DNA from: Gnetum montanum
Lineage: Eukaryota; Streptophyta; Gnetopsida; Gnetales; Gnetaceae
Length of the DNA: 64,000 bases
Direction of reading: 5' to 3'
Assembly (NCBI GenBank): GCA_015680685.1
Contig: MNCI01014500.1
Coordinates: forward strand, 115,568 to 179,567
Positions 34,609 through 48,050 of this stretch are shown here, one piece after another; the first letter of the stretch is position 1; every line of letters starts with the position of its first letter. Below the pieces are notes generated by a model. That model did no database searches and was not told the DNA's origin. It saw only the letters and a program-made list of their open reading frames with translations. A program made the position numbers and the translations under genes.

Positions 34609-35589
34609 GTTTATTCATGATGATTCAGTTTATGATCTTAGTTATGTTTATGAGTTTGGTTGCTTTGTTGTTCATGATATCATTTATCAACATTTTCAAT
34701 TTCAATGGCATTTTTCATTTTATTTTGGTCTTGATATTATCTTTTGTTTTCACAGTTTAATTTTTGGCAATTTTTTTTGTTCAAAAGCTTCTAGTGGTGA
34801 TGGTGATGGCTCTAGAAATGTTCCGTCTCCTTCTTCCATGGTTTAGTATAAACTATTTCTGAAGATGATGATGATGTGTTATCACTCTTAAGTGTTATAG
34901 CTATTAGCTTGTTGCTTCACTCACGATATTAAAGACTGTGTATCGTCTACTTTTTGTTACACTGTGTACCTATGGCTATGGTTATGGGATACCTAGCTAT
35001 GTTTGACTTCATGATGTTGCATTTTAGCTTTAGCCCAATGCTACTCTATGGCTATTGATTTTTAATTATTGTTTATGTTTTCTATGTAAATAGTTGATTT
35101 TAACTACATATTGAAAAAATAGTGAAAGACAATGCTACAAAGTAAAAATTGGCAATATGATGTAATAAAATGAAAATTTTAAAACGAGGCATAACTATTA
35201 AAGTAAAATTATAGATAATATAATGAAGTAAACAAGTCATAACATATGTACAAGGGAAAGAAGGAAAGGTCATATTAATTACATAATTGTTTCCTGATCT
35301 TTGACAAATTAGGAGATTGATATGGCTTTTCTTCCATGATTTTGTACTCTATGTTACCCTTACTAATAATGCTAAATGGGAGTTCTTACCAAGACTCATT
35401 TAACGCTTTAGTATTGTTGGTTTAAAATTTATTGGTTTAATTGCTACTCTTGGAAGTTTTCTCTTGGAACCCCACCTTGGATTCTTGCTTAATGTTGATA
35501 TTATTGACAAACAAGGGAATTGTGATATCTCTATGAATGATGATTTCATCTCTCTCATAACATAGTTGAATCTCTTGGTGAATTGGTAA
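34609..35589. other. No intact gene; end of a gypsy remnant
   Basis: The open frame 34583-34846 (plus) is Phe/His-rich and unlike any family known to me. On the minus strand 35290-35589 may be the linker after the protease of the gypsy remnant described next, but no RT motif follows. Confidence 0.35.
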
Positions 35590-35990
35590 TGAAACAGCTC
35601 GTAACTTAGCCAACCATGGTCATCGTAGGTTCAAATTGAAGCCCAGTGTTTCTTCAAAAACTAGGAAGTTAGTAGATTTGGGTAACCATTTTTCCAACTA
35701 TGAAGTCTAACAAAATAGACCCTCTCACTAGTACTCATGATCTGTTAAAGGACTTAAGTGTGGAAGTGGAGGTGACTTGAATTTTTTTAACTAAGCCAAA
35801 TCATTCAACAATGGACAAGTGGATGACATTCATGGCTACTATATCATCCACATGTACACGATGCACTTTGTATTGGGCAACTTGTATAGTTATGAAAAGA
35901 GGAACATTTAACACTTCATCATTATGTGGATTGATTTTAACTTCACTATGGAAAAACTATGAAAGTAGTTTGTTTTAGTTCTTCCTTGAG
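35590..35990 (-). pseudogene. Retropepsin-like remnant of a third gypsy element
   Basis: Minus-strand translation NVPLFITIQVAQYKVHRV, HVDDIVAMNVIHLSIVE, then FGLVKKIQVT matches the start of a Ty3/gypsy aspartic protease of the Tat type (beta strand, V-D-x-G-S-x-x-N, L-S, G-L). The Asp is retained but the following Gly-Ser is replaced by Asp-Ile. It lies just downstream of the gag remnant at 36600-37900. No polymerase or integrase is found below it. Confidence 0.6.
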
Positions 35991-36599
35991 TGGAGGCGGC
36001 ATGATAACATAGTGAATAGACTCTTCATTGGTAAGAAACTCTTCACTCATAGGAATAGATATCAAAATTTTGGCTAAGGCTTCACAATGAGTAGAAGAGG
36101 TCACAATAGTATTGTAAAGGCTTAGTAAAGTATTTTTTTTTACTTTAGTGAGAGCTTTACTTGTTTCATGGTAGTGAGGAAGTCTTTATCATGGGTGGAT
36201 GATTTCTCCATTTTGTTGGCTTTACTTCCTCCATCTTACATAGGAATTTAACTTCATGTTAAAGCATTTGTTGTTTTGGCCCTTTGAACTTCACTTGTTT
36301 GTTGTTTTCTTTAGGTTGGCTAGTTGACACAACATCAATAGTAGGATTCATGGATATAGTTGAGATTGGAGTACATTTCAGTGGACCTACTTATTTCCAA
36401 ATTTTTGGTTGAGTAATCTTCTTAGCCTTGGGCTTAGGAGATGACAACTTTCATTAATTTGCTAGTGACTTGTTGTTGGTTGATTGGGAAGATGTTGATG
36501 TATTGGCCACTATAGGTGAACATAGGTCAACATTGGTTGAAGGCTTATTAGTAGGAGATGAAGGAACTCTGATGATGACAAATTATTTGGAAGGTGCAG

Positions 36600-37900
36600 G
36601 TGGTGGTATCCTTATAATGAAAGGGTTCTTGACCTTGTTGAACTTGAAGCATGATCATTATGAAGAGGTACCCTAACTACAAATATCTCTCTAATAGGTT
36701 TAGCCTTGTTGAAAATGTTGAATGTGGCTATCATGTAAGGGTTGTTGTTGGTGGTTGGAGGGTTGGACTCATTCACTACTAGCTTTGCATATTTGATCAT
36801 TTTCTAGAGATCATTTTTCAAAGCTAAGAAAAAATCAGTAACATGACTAGGAAATTAATGGTAGTGGAGAAATTGGTCAAGATTAGGATCATTTTTTGTA
36901 GCTATGGTTGGATCTCTAGTTATCTCACAAACATCATCATGCCTCTTATGAGCATTCAAAGATAACTACTTATGTTGGATATGGTTGTTTTTAAGTAATT
37001 ATTTAAGAAGCTTAGAGGGCTTCATTGGTAACTTTATGTACTTAGATCAATATGTATGCTCAAAGATAGGCTTTGGAGGATTAGTAGCACCAAAAGTTAA
37101 TGGTTGAGATGAAGTAGTAGGGGCTTTGGATTATGAAGTCTTTGGCTCCTTTTTTAGTTTCACATCCTTGGCGATGATGGCTACGGCTAAATGTGTTTGC
37201 TTACATTTGTCCCTATTCATCTTGGTATATTGGTTCTTGTAAGCTACATAGATTGGGTTGTTATTGGATTTTGTAGCATCTTCTATGTTTTTAATTTGGG
37301 AAAAGGCTTAAATGAGTGACTGAGGATCTAGGTAATATAATTTTGACTTGATGAAATCATTAACTGCTTCCTTAAAGATGGCCAAAAGGTGGATCTAATA
37401 GATGGGCTTAGGAATTCCATTAAGGATCACATTTCATCTTTAGATGAACTATTGGACAAGTATACTTGAATTGATTGGTAAACTTGAATTGATTGTTTCT
37501 AACTTCAAGTATACTTGAATTGATTGGTAAACTGAGTTATCAAGTCATCAAGAGAGGAGATAGAACCTATAGGTAATTTATGGTACTAGTCTAAGGTCTT
37601 TCCTATTAAAGGAATAAGGAAGATGCATAGTACAGTATGAGGCTAGGCTTGTAGCAAATACTAAGAATAAGAAGTAACAATGTGTGCATTAGGGTCACCT
37701 TCATCGTTATACTTGATAAAATGTGGAATTGGGATACCTATAAGAAGCATTATCTATGGGATAGTTGGGATAATAGAGTCATCTTGGTAAAATTCCATGA
37801 CTTTTTCCATTGGGATTGTGTTGGCTTTGAGTTTACATAGCTTTTTAGTAAGGTTTTGGATCATTTAAAAGGCTTGACCTAGGACTTGTAAGACTCCTAC
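36600..37900 (-). pseudogene. Gag remnant of a third gypsy element
   Basis: From high to low coordinates the minus strand gives FIKYNDEGDPNAHIVT, VLCIFLIPLIGKTLD and YHKLPIGSISSLDDLITQF (37540-37650), the standard capsid pattern W/Y-x-x-L-P-x-G-S-I. Further on, FLHYH...SHVTDFFLALKNDL and KMIKYAKLVVNE (36780-36880) resemble the C-x-F-H-x-x-x-G-H-x-T-x-x-C zinc-like motif and following helix, with both Cys lost. A local 28-bp duplication at about 37470-37535 disrupts the frame. It is unlike the Athila-like Gag at 24-25 kb, so this is a separate lineage, possibly Tat-like. Confidence 0.7.
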
Positions 37901-39279
37901 AAGCTGCACTGATGATTGTTAAATAGTTTGTGGCTGTGGCAATGGTATGGACTGTAAGGGTCATGTGACTACCATTGCAAGAGGATTAAACATGGAAAAT
38001 TACATTTTCATAGGGATATATGGAACAAATGGAGTATTGCCCAGGTTACATGATACAAGTAGAATTTGAGGTCCTAATAAAGAATCAGTTGAAATTGTAA
38101 AGCAATGAGACATAGAAGGAATTACCAATAGAGTCTAAGGGACAGTTGTAGTCGATGTTGGGATAAACATAGATGTGAATAAGGAAGTAGGATGAGTGAT
38201 ATGATTCATAGAGGTCATCGAAGGTGCTTGGCTTATTACAAAAATAGGAGGCACAAAGTTGAACATGGTTACTTCAAGGATAGATTATTGTGAATGGTCC
38301 CCTAAGTGAGAATTAGTCTGGTAATAAGCCTCAAACTCATCTTGGTCCTCTTGATCTTGATTTGAATTGGCTTCCTAGCTTGCTACAATCTCTCATCAGC
38401 ATCCACCAATTGTGCTAACTTGCAGATATAAAACTTTGATAGTTTAATGTGATTGTAGGATGAGGGAATGTACTCCTTCTCGTTCCTATGGTTTATTCAA
38501 TACTAGTGTTTGGATTCCAAATCCTTATGTGGGATGCATAAACCAACATGAACCTTTACACAAATAAAATTGTAATTTTCTTCATTAATGTTTGTGTGCA
38601 ATGGGTTATGTCCTAGAAGCTTAAGGGATTATCTATGCTCCATAATAGCTAGGGCCTTGGGATCATAAATACAAACGAATTCCTAATTTTAGGTCATCAT
38701 AATGATGTTTTGTGGTAAGAAAATTAACAAAAAATATAGAGATTGTGTAGAGCTAAGGGATTGGGCAGATGTAGTATAGGCTTTACCAGTGTAAATAGGA
38801 AATTGTATGTGGCATAGACACTACAATAGTATAAATAAGACGTAGTGTAGCATTAGGAAAAAAAGTTAATTAGGCTACAACCTATTTATTCTAGCATATT
38901 TGAGGTAGTATAAGGATTTTAGGGGATAATGGAGCTAATTTTGAGGATTCAGGTAGCCCAAGGTTACTCTGCCGCAAGGTTTTTAGTACATAGGAAATGT
39001 TTATGGCTAAAAGAGGATTCTAGTATAGGGAAACTAGGAACAAAAACACTAAGACTTAAAACCACTAGCTTTAAAAATAACTCAAAATAGCTCCTTTACA
39101 TTGAATATGTTGGATATGGTTGCTAGAAAATGTTAACCAATAGTCATGATTGGGTTTAGATGAGGAAAGTGGAGGAGGCCCTTCTTCTAGCACTAAAAAA
39201 TTGTAGTGATAGAAAAATTTGACACTAAAAATCGAATAGATTTATGTAGAACAATTTTACTTCAAGATCCACAAGCCTT
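37901..39279 (-). other. 5' interior of third gypsy element
   Basis: Probably the N-terminal Gag and leader of the minus-strand gypsy remnant, too decayed to translate. A possible primer site lies near 39120-39155 (minus-strand TTGGTTAACATTTTCTAGC), but I cannot match it to a tRNA with confidence. Confidence 0.4.
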
Positions 39280-40100
39280 GAAAAGCATCTAAGGTACATT
39301 AGGCAATCTTATTGATCACCTAAGGACTTAGGAGTCTGTTACCAAGATTAAGATGATACAATAGGCTATAACGTATGAATAATATAGATTCAACATTAGA
39401 TTTGAGAGCAAATCAAGAAGCAATATAGAAAACAAAGTAAAGATATGGCCAAAAAAATGCAAATTTTGTATTAATACTACAAAATGTTTATGAAAACATA
39501 GGTTTAGAACGTATAGATCCTAGATTGAATAGCCTTTATGGCTTTAATAGCTTGAAAATGTAAGAATTTGAAAGATCACTTTGGAACTATTGTTGAAGAT
39601 TTGATGCATAGGTAGGTAGGGTATGTTTTGCAGCTACCCCAAACACTTTCAACTTGATCGATCTACTTCTAAATAATGATTGCAATAGGTTCTCTTTGTT
39701 CATAATGATTTAGCATTGGGGGAAGGCTATGAGCTCTTAGATCTCTGCTTTACTCTAAAAGTATCTATTTTGGAGAAGTTTCACATGATTCAAAAGTCCA
39801 TGAAATGATGTCAATTCTTGTTTAAATAGGTCATAATACACTGTTATTGTGTTAACATGGTTTAGGCATGTTTCTTGGGCATTTATGCAACGTCTTGGCA
39901 CTTATAATAGCTAGAAATCATAGCATTTTTCATAAGAATATTTTAAAGAAATTTTACTAGGAATGCTAGCATTTTTGACATTATGGGGCTTAATTACGTT
40001 GTTTTAACATAATTCATGGCATTTTTCATGCCTTATACCATGAATTACACTTTACAAAGTGAGAATGCTCTAGGATTTTTGGAAAAATAGGGCTACAAGA
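39280..40100 (-). repeat. Probable 5' LTR region of third gypsy element
   Basis: Lies upstream of the gag remnant on the minus strand; 39780-40090 is repeated at 22677-22995. The exact ends were not found. Confidence 0.5.
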
Positions 40101-41001
40101 TGTCTAATCCTAAATTTTTTTCTTGTGACAATAGCTTGAGTTCAATTGACTCTAACACCAATTCTTTAGGAATTTCTAACTTTCTCTAGTTAATTTCTTC
40201 TTTCTACATTTTTCCTACTTGAAAAATTTTGTTTTTGAATATCTTTATATCAATCAAGTTGTTCACATAAGAACTGGGAAGTTTTTCAACTATTTCCATG
40301 CATATTTTACAATTGTGGTTTCTTTTATTATAAGCTATTAGATGCCTTCTTGTTTATTGACTACTAAGTACAAGAACTTTTGCATGCACACCTTTTTTGC
40401 ATAGTTATCACATGCTAGGATATTAGTCTTTTTAAAGATTTTAAACTTCTACTTACAAGTCTATTAATGCAAATGATGCATGGAACATATTTCTTATACT
40501 AATTTTTTTTATGTAACTTAATTTAAACTCATGTTTTATTTTTATAGAATTTTCTAGCAACCTATTCTATTAGATAATGTAGGCATTTCAATTAAGATAA
40601 AACTAAATTTTTTTGACTTTATGTTGTGATATTTTAGTGATCCAAATGAGTTTTGGATTAATCTTAGGCTTGTTGTAAAGCTCACTCTACAATCTATAAG
40701 CCTATCTACAAAATTTAAATTTGATATAAGTTGATCTAATAATTATAAATAATTCCACAAGAGTGGACTTAGATGTGATTTTTTAAAGTTTTTCTATTAA
40801 AACACTTGAATCAACATAGAGAATATGATGAATATTATTTGGCCTACTTGAATGAGGATCTAGAAATAATTGCACAAGTGAATGAGGATGAGATTAAATG
40901 AGATATAAAACAAACTTAAAAGATAAATTGGATATTAGAAATTTAAACAAAAAAATTATGAGAGAAAATTCTCATCGATCTTTTATTGTCTTTAAAGCTA
41001 T
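40101..41001. other. No gene recognised
   Basis: AT-rich DNA. Its last five bases, GCTAT (40997-41001), may be the left target duplication of the adjacent solo LTR. Confidence 0.4.
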
Positions 41002-42147
41002 TGAGAATCAAGAACTTGGAAGGGGGGTTGAATAAGTTTCCTAATTTTAAGTCAAACCTATGACACAAAACACACCAAAGTTACATGGTTGCCCAACTTG
41101 GGTAGTCCACATTAAGAGGGTAGATTCTTTGCACAACTTTGGACTTTGTCTCTTCCAAACTATGGTTTAGAGGACATCACAACCTTTATAGGATTTGAGC
41201 TTCGCTTTAGAGAGTTCTATTGTTGTGAAATCTCTCAATCCTACAAGGTCCCAACAAGCTTAGAGTGTGGTTTCAAGGATCCTACAACCTTTACAAAATT
41301 GAGTTCCACATCAAAGTATTTTGATGCTACAAAACCACTCAATCCTATAGGATCTCGACAAGCTCAATATGGATGCTTTCTTGCAAGAAGCACATCAACC
41401 CTGCAGGGCAACAAGAAAAAAGAAAAGATACAAGGAAAGAATGTAATTACAATTACAAGTGCTTGTCATTGAAGCTCAATTTAACATACAAACAATAAAA
41501 AGATGTGACTAGGAAGGATAAGAGTATAGATATGAAAATGATTACTTTGATGTCAACAACACTTGCACAAATCTCAAGAATTTGATATCTTCTTATAGCT
41601 TTTGAGTTTCAAAAATGCTTTAGAATTCATGCAACAGCTATCTAATGACTAGTGTAGATGTCTCTTTTGAAGTTAGAATGTTTTCCTAAGATCTATCTTA
41701 ATTCTGGAGAGATGTCTCCTTGGAGAATTGGACATCTCTTGGGAGATGTCTCTAGGGAGACATCTATTCTACAATGGGAATGTCTCTTATTTTTTGAAGA
41801 TGTCTTCATGTGAATTCATTCTTCTCTCCTAAGACATCTACTATTTCTTAGAGATGTCTCCTCAACTATTAAGCTTTGGTTCTTGAGGCTTTCTCTCATT
41901 TATTTAGCTTCTTCCCAATCCTTGGAGCATCTTCATTTGGTTTGTAGTCTTTGTTTTTATTCATATGTGTCCATGCTCTCATCTTGCCTATGAAGTCTCC
42001 ATTTTGACAACCCATTATAGATTTCATCTTCTTGAGTCCTTATTCATGAGGTGGAGTTCTTGTTCATGACCTATAAACAAATTATCCACAACAAACATTC
42101 TTTGTTCTCAATTTTCCATAAGGTTCTAGCATATTAAAAGGTCAAAA
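41002..42147 (-). mobile_element. Solo LTR of a copia-type family
   Basis: Read on the minus strand it starts TTTTGACCTTTT at 42147 and ends AAGTTCTTGATTCTCA at 41002. Both ends and the TTATTCAACC block match the LTRs at 52912-54029 and 57562-58774. Flanking pentamers GCTAT and TCTAT differ at one base, consistent with a mutated target duplication. No interior is attached, so it probably formed by LTR-LTR recombination. The open frame 41146-41472 (plus) is antisense to the LTR and not a gene. Confidence 0.75.
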
Positions 42148-44879
42148 TCTATCATCTACATTAATGTATGGATATCAATTATATAAATAGGTTTGAGCCA
42201 TTCTTGGAGTTAATGAGATGTCATTACCTAATGATAAAAATATGAAAATAATGAAAAAAAGGATGAATTAGGGCCAAAATAAGTCCATTTTCTAATCAAT
42301 TTATTTTAATAAAATCAAAATCATTTAGTCTTTTTTCTTAACATGATGAAAAAATGCAAATTTAACTTTTTTTTCTCTTGTTTATCTTATTGGATACATG
42401 GGACATGACACACTATCTCTAAGAGCTTCTTAATGATGTTGTGTTATTTTTTCTTAACAATTTCCAAGAACAAGTTTTGAATGTCCATCTTAGCATTAAT
42501 GATGTTAAGCCATGCTCTTGTCATAATGATAGGAAATTCATGCATGTTATTTTCCACATGGATCATAAGGAAATTAGCTATATAAGACTATCCATTGATG
42601 GTGGCAGCCACATCATACACTTTTTCCAAAGGAATCTTTTCATTTTGGTTTAATTTGGGTTTTTCATCTCAAGAAATTAGAAGGTATATATCAAAGTATA
42701 AACATATTATTTTTTGAAGTTCAATATTTTTAAAACTAAATATTGATGATAGGTTACCATAATTTCATCTATTTTTAAAATTTGAAGTTTTAATTTTTAC
42801 TTGTTTATATGGGAAAAAGAACTCTAAAACATATAAATGAATGTCAAATTCACACATTTCTTCAATTGGTTAATACATTTCAAACTACATAACTAGTGGT
42901 AATAAAATCCCATATGAATTTTGATCACATATATTGTACCACTTACTAACTATAATGCTAAAAATTTTAATTATAATGAATATTTAAAAATATTTACTAA
43001 AAACAACCAAAAGTTATCTTTTGTAAATGATACAATGCATATTTGTTGACTTAGTATGACAACAAAGTTAATGCTATAATGTTAATGTTATTTCAAGTAA
43101 CATTGATGATTGGTGATTATTAACATATTATTGTTAACAACAATGATATCCATTGTCAAAAAGGTTCAAAATCCATCATTCTCTAATGATGAAACTTTTT
43201 TATCATTCATAGTACTAAATAGTAGTGGATGTAGAATAACTTATGACTGGTGAAAATATACTAATGATAATTTATCTAAAGTGGTTACTCTAGTTAGTCT
43301 TTAGCTAGCAGTCAATAATCAAATACCCTAATTAAAGAAAGACTAGTAATGCCATTTTAGATTATTATGTATATGAAAAAAAGGTTTTAATAATGTTTTG
43401 TGATTTGCATTCATTAGATTTTAAAGGCTTTTCTCTAAGAAGTACTTTATTGTTTTAAATTGAGTGAGATGTGTGTTAAGTATTGTAGATTATTTTTCAT
43501 TATAAAAGGCTCTTCAAATGATAGGTGTCTCAAGTAGTTAGTTGATTATCTTATTAAATATCAACTTGCTAGTTTAAATCCTACTCAAGGCATCATTATA
43601 TTCTTCTATAATTCTTATAATATATCATGTTTGTTGTATGTCTTAAGGTGTACGTATAATCAAATTATTTTTGGTTTTAACACCTTCCAATCCCTCCCCC
43701 AAATTATACATGGTTCTAAAGTAAGCTAGAGCAAATTCAACTCAGAAGGATTAGTATAGGATAGTGGATTAGCTAAGGTGTTTTATACCTTTATTATTAG
43801 TAAATTTGTTTAAAATGAACTCAATTCTATAGTGTAATACAAGGAACTTATAATTGTTCCAATTAATTTAATAATTTCTATTATGTCACAAGGAAGATTT
43901 TCTATAGAGATGTTTGAAAGAATCTTAGACTTTAGAGTTCCGTCCATTAAAGTTATTCACTCTTTCTAGTGGATCCATGTTGAGTGGTGCCCTTTGGCAT
44001 AGGTTTTAAGATAGCTAAATTTATTACTATTATGAAACTAAAATTTTTACTTACGTCCACTAAGACCTCTTGGATCTATCTAACTTATTTTAGAATTCTG
44101 TTTATGAAACTTTTTTTAAACTTATATCTCACTGCTACCCACTATCATAATCTTAATAATGAGGTGTTAACCAAGTGGTAAGAATTTTGATTTGGAAGCT
44201 ATAAGTTATATGTTAGATTTTTGGGAAGAGGGGTGTCAAATCCTTAAAAAAATGAATAATAGTATTCAAAAAATTTTAGAGTACATCACATAAAGGAATA
44301 GAGAGTAAAGAAAAAGCCTAACGGTTTTTGGAATGCCTTTTATATTTTCATTGTTACAACCAATCCTAAAAAGTATCCCCTCTAGGGTAGGAAAAGGATC
44401 AAGCCTTATCCTTATTCAGAAGTATGCTCATGGGGTTTCACTTCTCCCTAAGGGATTTCTTGTAAAAAGAAGGAGAAAAATCTCTCTAAAGATAAATGAA
44501 TACATCAATAAAAAATAATGAACAAATTGCAAAAAAAATTGAAAGCTTTCCATCCTTGAACCTATAAATCAAAAAGAAATTAATACTATGGAAAATAAAT
44601 TAATTGTTTAAATTTTAGTAGGAACTCCTTTACTTGAACATGTAGTTGAAAATTGACATTTTTAAGAATTTGGTATTTATCTCCTAAAAATATATCATCG
44701 TTATGCTCGTACTTCTAGAGAATAACTTGACATCAAAGCTTTCAAATAGAGTAGAGAACAAGCAATCAAAAAGATTTCCAAACACAAAGAAAGTAAGTAG
44801 ACAAGGTAGCCTCATTACCAACAATAAGTTCATTGATACTTTAATGTTATTAAAAATTTTGAATGTTTATTTTCAGGAA
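42148..44879. other. No gene recognised
   Basis: Very AT-rich. Small frames at 42441-42653, 43984-44181 and 44333-44518 match nothing I recognise. Part of 44200-44879 may be the 3' tail of the minus-strand LINE next to it. Confidence 0.35.
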
Positions 44880-47330
44880 TGTTGAGCAACAGGGCACTCA
44901 AGAAAAACATGAAAAAAATGAGTATTTACTTCTACAAAGATGACATTAAGAACAAACATTTCTCATATGTTTAAGACAAGTGCCAATAAAAAGACCTTAA
45001 TGAACAAGACACCATAAAATATATATAAATTTTAGAAAATGTAGGAGCTCTCCAAATATCTTTCATTTCCTCATCCAAAAGTGTGACGATAATTGCATTT
45101 TTTTGGCCTTACTGAATTTTTATGAATAAAATCATTCTTTGTAATAATCTCATATTCAACTTTCAAATTAAAAGGAAAAAAAGATCTACCATCCTTTCAA
45201 AAAATATTTGAAAAAGTCTAATGCAAACTATTTTCAACCTTAAATAAATTCTCAAAATTAGAAATTAATTTTTGAAATTATTTTTTCTCTTTCTATTCAA
45301 ACCATAGAGGCTAGAAGCTTCATTCCATGTCATCTATCAATCATAAAAAATCATCATATACAAAATGCATGTTAAGTAATTTTGTACCTTGATCATCAAT
45401 TAAAATTTCCTTAATGATATTCCTTTTTAGATCATAATGCATAGTATGTGAAAGAAATTTTGTAGCAAGAATAAAAAGATAAGAAGCTAGAGGACAACAT
45501 TGATGAATTAACCATTAAGAGAAAAGAAGGAACTTAATCCAAAATTAGTTAGTAACTTGAGCATTAACATCATGAGTAGAGTAGAGACAAGACAAATGAA
45601 GTAATCATTACATCCCAATTTATAGAGATAAGAAATAGTGAGATTCCATTCAATCCTATCATAAGCTTTAGCATAATCTAGCTTAATAAAAGCAATGTCC
45701 TGGTTAGTATTAGTAGCCCACTACATACCCTCCCAAGCTACAATAACATTATTTAAGAGATATTTGCCTTTAACAAAACTAGTCTACTAAGGTCTAATGA
45801 TAACATCAATAATCTTATAAATCTGGCAAGTCATTCTTTCAGCTAAAATATCGTAAGGATTATTAATAGATATCCAATTGTCAATATGTTGAAGATCTTT
45901 ATTCTTAGAAAAAGATGAATCCAAACTTTTTTAATATTTTTACTAAAATAAATATTTTTAATGGCTTCTTGAAAAAAAATAAAATATATAATCTCCAATA
46001 ACATCTTAATGCTTCTTAAAAAATTCAATTGGTAAACCATCAAAACCTAGAGCTTTACCATTTGTTAACTAAAGGTCATTACTTTGATTTCTTCCTCTGT
46101 AATTTTTACTTCAAGAATACTTTAATGTGCTTCTATTATAAGATGAGGCATATGTGTACTAGAGGCTTAGAAGGATTCCTTGCTAAAATATTTAAGAGAA
46201 AAAATAGAATAAAAATGATTTACTAAACCATTGTTAATAGTTTTGGGATTTGTAATGATGGAATCATTTATAAAAGGTGATTCTAGTTTATGTAATTGAC
46301 CCTTTCCTTGTAGAAATTTAAAAAAACCCTAGTCAAATTCATCTTCAATTTGTAGCCAACCCATGTAACATTTAAGAATAGCACTTTTGGCTTCAAAAGC
46401 ATTTCAACATTTTTTACCATAATGAGATTTAGCCGAGACTTTTTGAGTTTCAAAATAAAATGGTTCTTGGTCTCCAAGAATTTGCATTTTCTCCATAAAT
46501 TCTAAAAAATATTCTTTAAGTTGATACTTATGCTTAGAAAATAGCTTTCTACTATCTAGCATAATTTCTGACTATACAAGTAGTTTGCCATCACTAGTCA
46601 ATCTAACTAGTATCAATAGTAGGATTTTTTCTACATTTCATAATGACTCCAAAATATTTTTTCATTGGGTTGTATGAACATATCAACATTTATACAAAAA
46701 TTGTATGTTCTTAAAAAAAAGAAGAATTAATTTGAGAGAGAGAAATACTAATAGAAAAATAGTCTAACAAAATAGCATCTATATACACTTCTAATTTCCT
46801 TGTAGGCTTCCAAAAGGAAATATTAGAGATGTAAAATTTATTAAGTCAATAAAAATTCTATGAGTTTCTTGTTGATAATTACATCAAGTATAATGATACT
46901 AATTTGAATGATATTAGAATAAAGAGCTAACATTAGAAAGAAAATATTTTTTTTAAAAAATTGCATCAATCTTCTTGTTCATGAGAAGATATATTAGGTA
47001 GAAGGCCATCAAGTTCATTTAAATGACTTTCAACAATATTAAAGTCACCTCCAATAAACCAAGGAACTTCAAACATGGATAGAAGATATTTTCAAATATT
47101 TGATTAATATTTTAATTTATTATAAGTATAAATATTATAGAGTTTAAAGTCTCCTTTTTCACTATGATAAGTAATCTAAAATACTTTTTTGAGTTTGTTA
47201 AATCTAGAATTCAAAAATTTTCTCATCTAATATTTATTAAGATGAATAACAAAATCTCCTTTATTAACTTCATGAGTAGAAAAATAAAAATAATGCAATT
47301 TTCTAAAATGCATTACCAACAAAACTGATA
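44880..47330 (-). pseudogene. L1-type LINE ORF2 remnant
   Basis: Minus strand, from 47330 down. Endonuclease part: FKLYNIYTYNKLKY and PWFIGGDFNIVESHLNELDG (GDFN intact, 47037-47052). Linker 46283-46477: WVGYKLKMNLTRVFLNFYKE and similar. RT: SFVKGKYLLNNVIVAWEGM, then NQDIAFIKLDYAKAYDRIEW (about 45640-45730), HQCCPLASYLFILATKFLSH, and FVYDDFL where L1 elements have F-A-D-D (about 45350). A Cys/His stretch near 44900-44960 could be the zf-RVT end. ORF2 would nick and reverse-transcribe at the target. Numerous stops make it dead. The RT segment resembles that of the plus-strand LINE at 58887-59520. Confidence 0.82.
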
Positions 47331-47839
47331 TCATGCATTGAAATCTTAATTTCTTACAAGAAAAGAAAATCTAGAGATAAATATTAGTTTGAAAAATAGT
47401 CCCTAGCAATCTTTTCTTAGGATCTATAAAAAGGTCCTAAACATTTCATAATAAAAATAACACTGATTTGTGGAAGAGGAGGATCCCACTCTTGATTTCT
47501 CACTCTCAGCATTTGTTATACTAAGTTATAAAGTTCTAATTTGACTATATCTCATCATCATTATGTTAGCCTTATCCTTGTAAAATGAGGTATGCTACAT
47601 GAGTTATCTTTCATCGTTCATCTTTATAAAAAGCTAGGTTTTCATTTATGTATAATTTTTTCAAATCATCTTCAATCATTTTCCCCTGTCTTTTCTTAGA
47701 TTCATTTTGGTGGCTTTCTTGAAATAGTGATGTAACAACATTTTATAATACTTTTTAAAATAGACTCATTATTTGATCTTCTTTGCACATGCTGAAACCA
47801 TTTGAAAGATCATTCTTATAGCTTATTTGATCTTTTTTG

Positions 47840-48050
47840 TAATTTCTTATGTTCAGTTTGTTAAATAGAAATGAAATATGCATAATGCAAAAAATCTTCT
47901 CATTAAGGATCATTTTTTTATCTAAAATTGAACGAAGAGCTAATTTTCATATTATTAATTCTCGAAAAGTTGATGATCATATTACTTCAATCCTCTTATT
48001 AGTAATGGTTTTCTCAAAATATATTTTCTTCAAAAGGTGTTGATCATAAG
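47840..48050 (+). pseudogene. LINE ORF2 fragment, left part of a split LINE
   Basis: The frame 47849-48043 contains ERRANFHIINSRKVDDHITS, which resembles the linker before RT in plant L1 ORF2 (E-R-N-x-K-F-F-H...R-R...N-x-I). The RT itself resumes at 58887 after the nested insertion. The last five bases ATAAG (48046-48050) recur at 58882-58886. The assignment of this half is tentative. Confidence 0.5.

Noticed and set aside
34583-34846. 87-codon aromatic-rich frame as a host membrane protein
   Set aside because: It starts within a tandem repeat, has no recognisable domain, and low-complexity T-rich DNA yields such frames by chance.
41146-41472. 108-codon plus-strand frame
   Set aside because: It is antisense within a solo copia-type LTR whose boundaries and relatives are clear.
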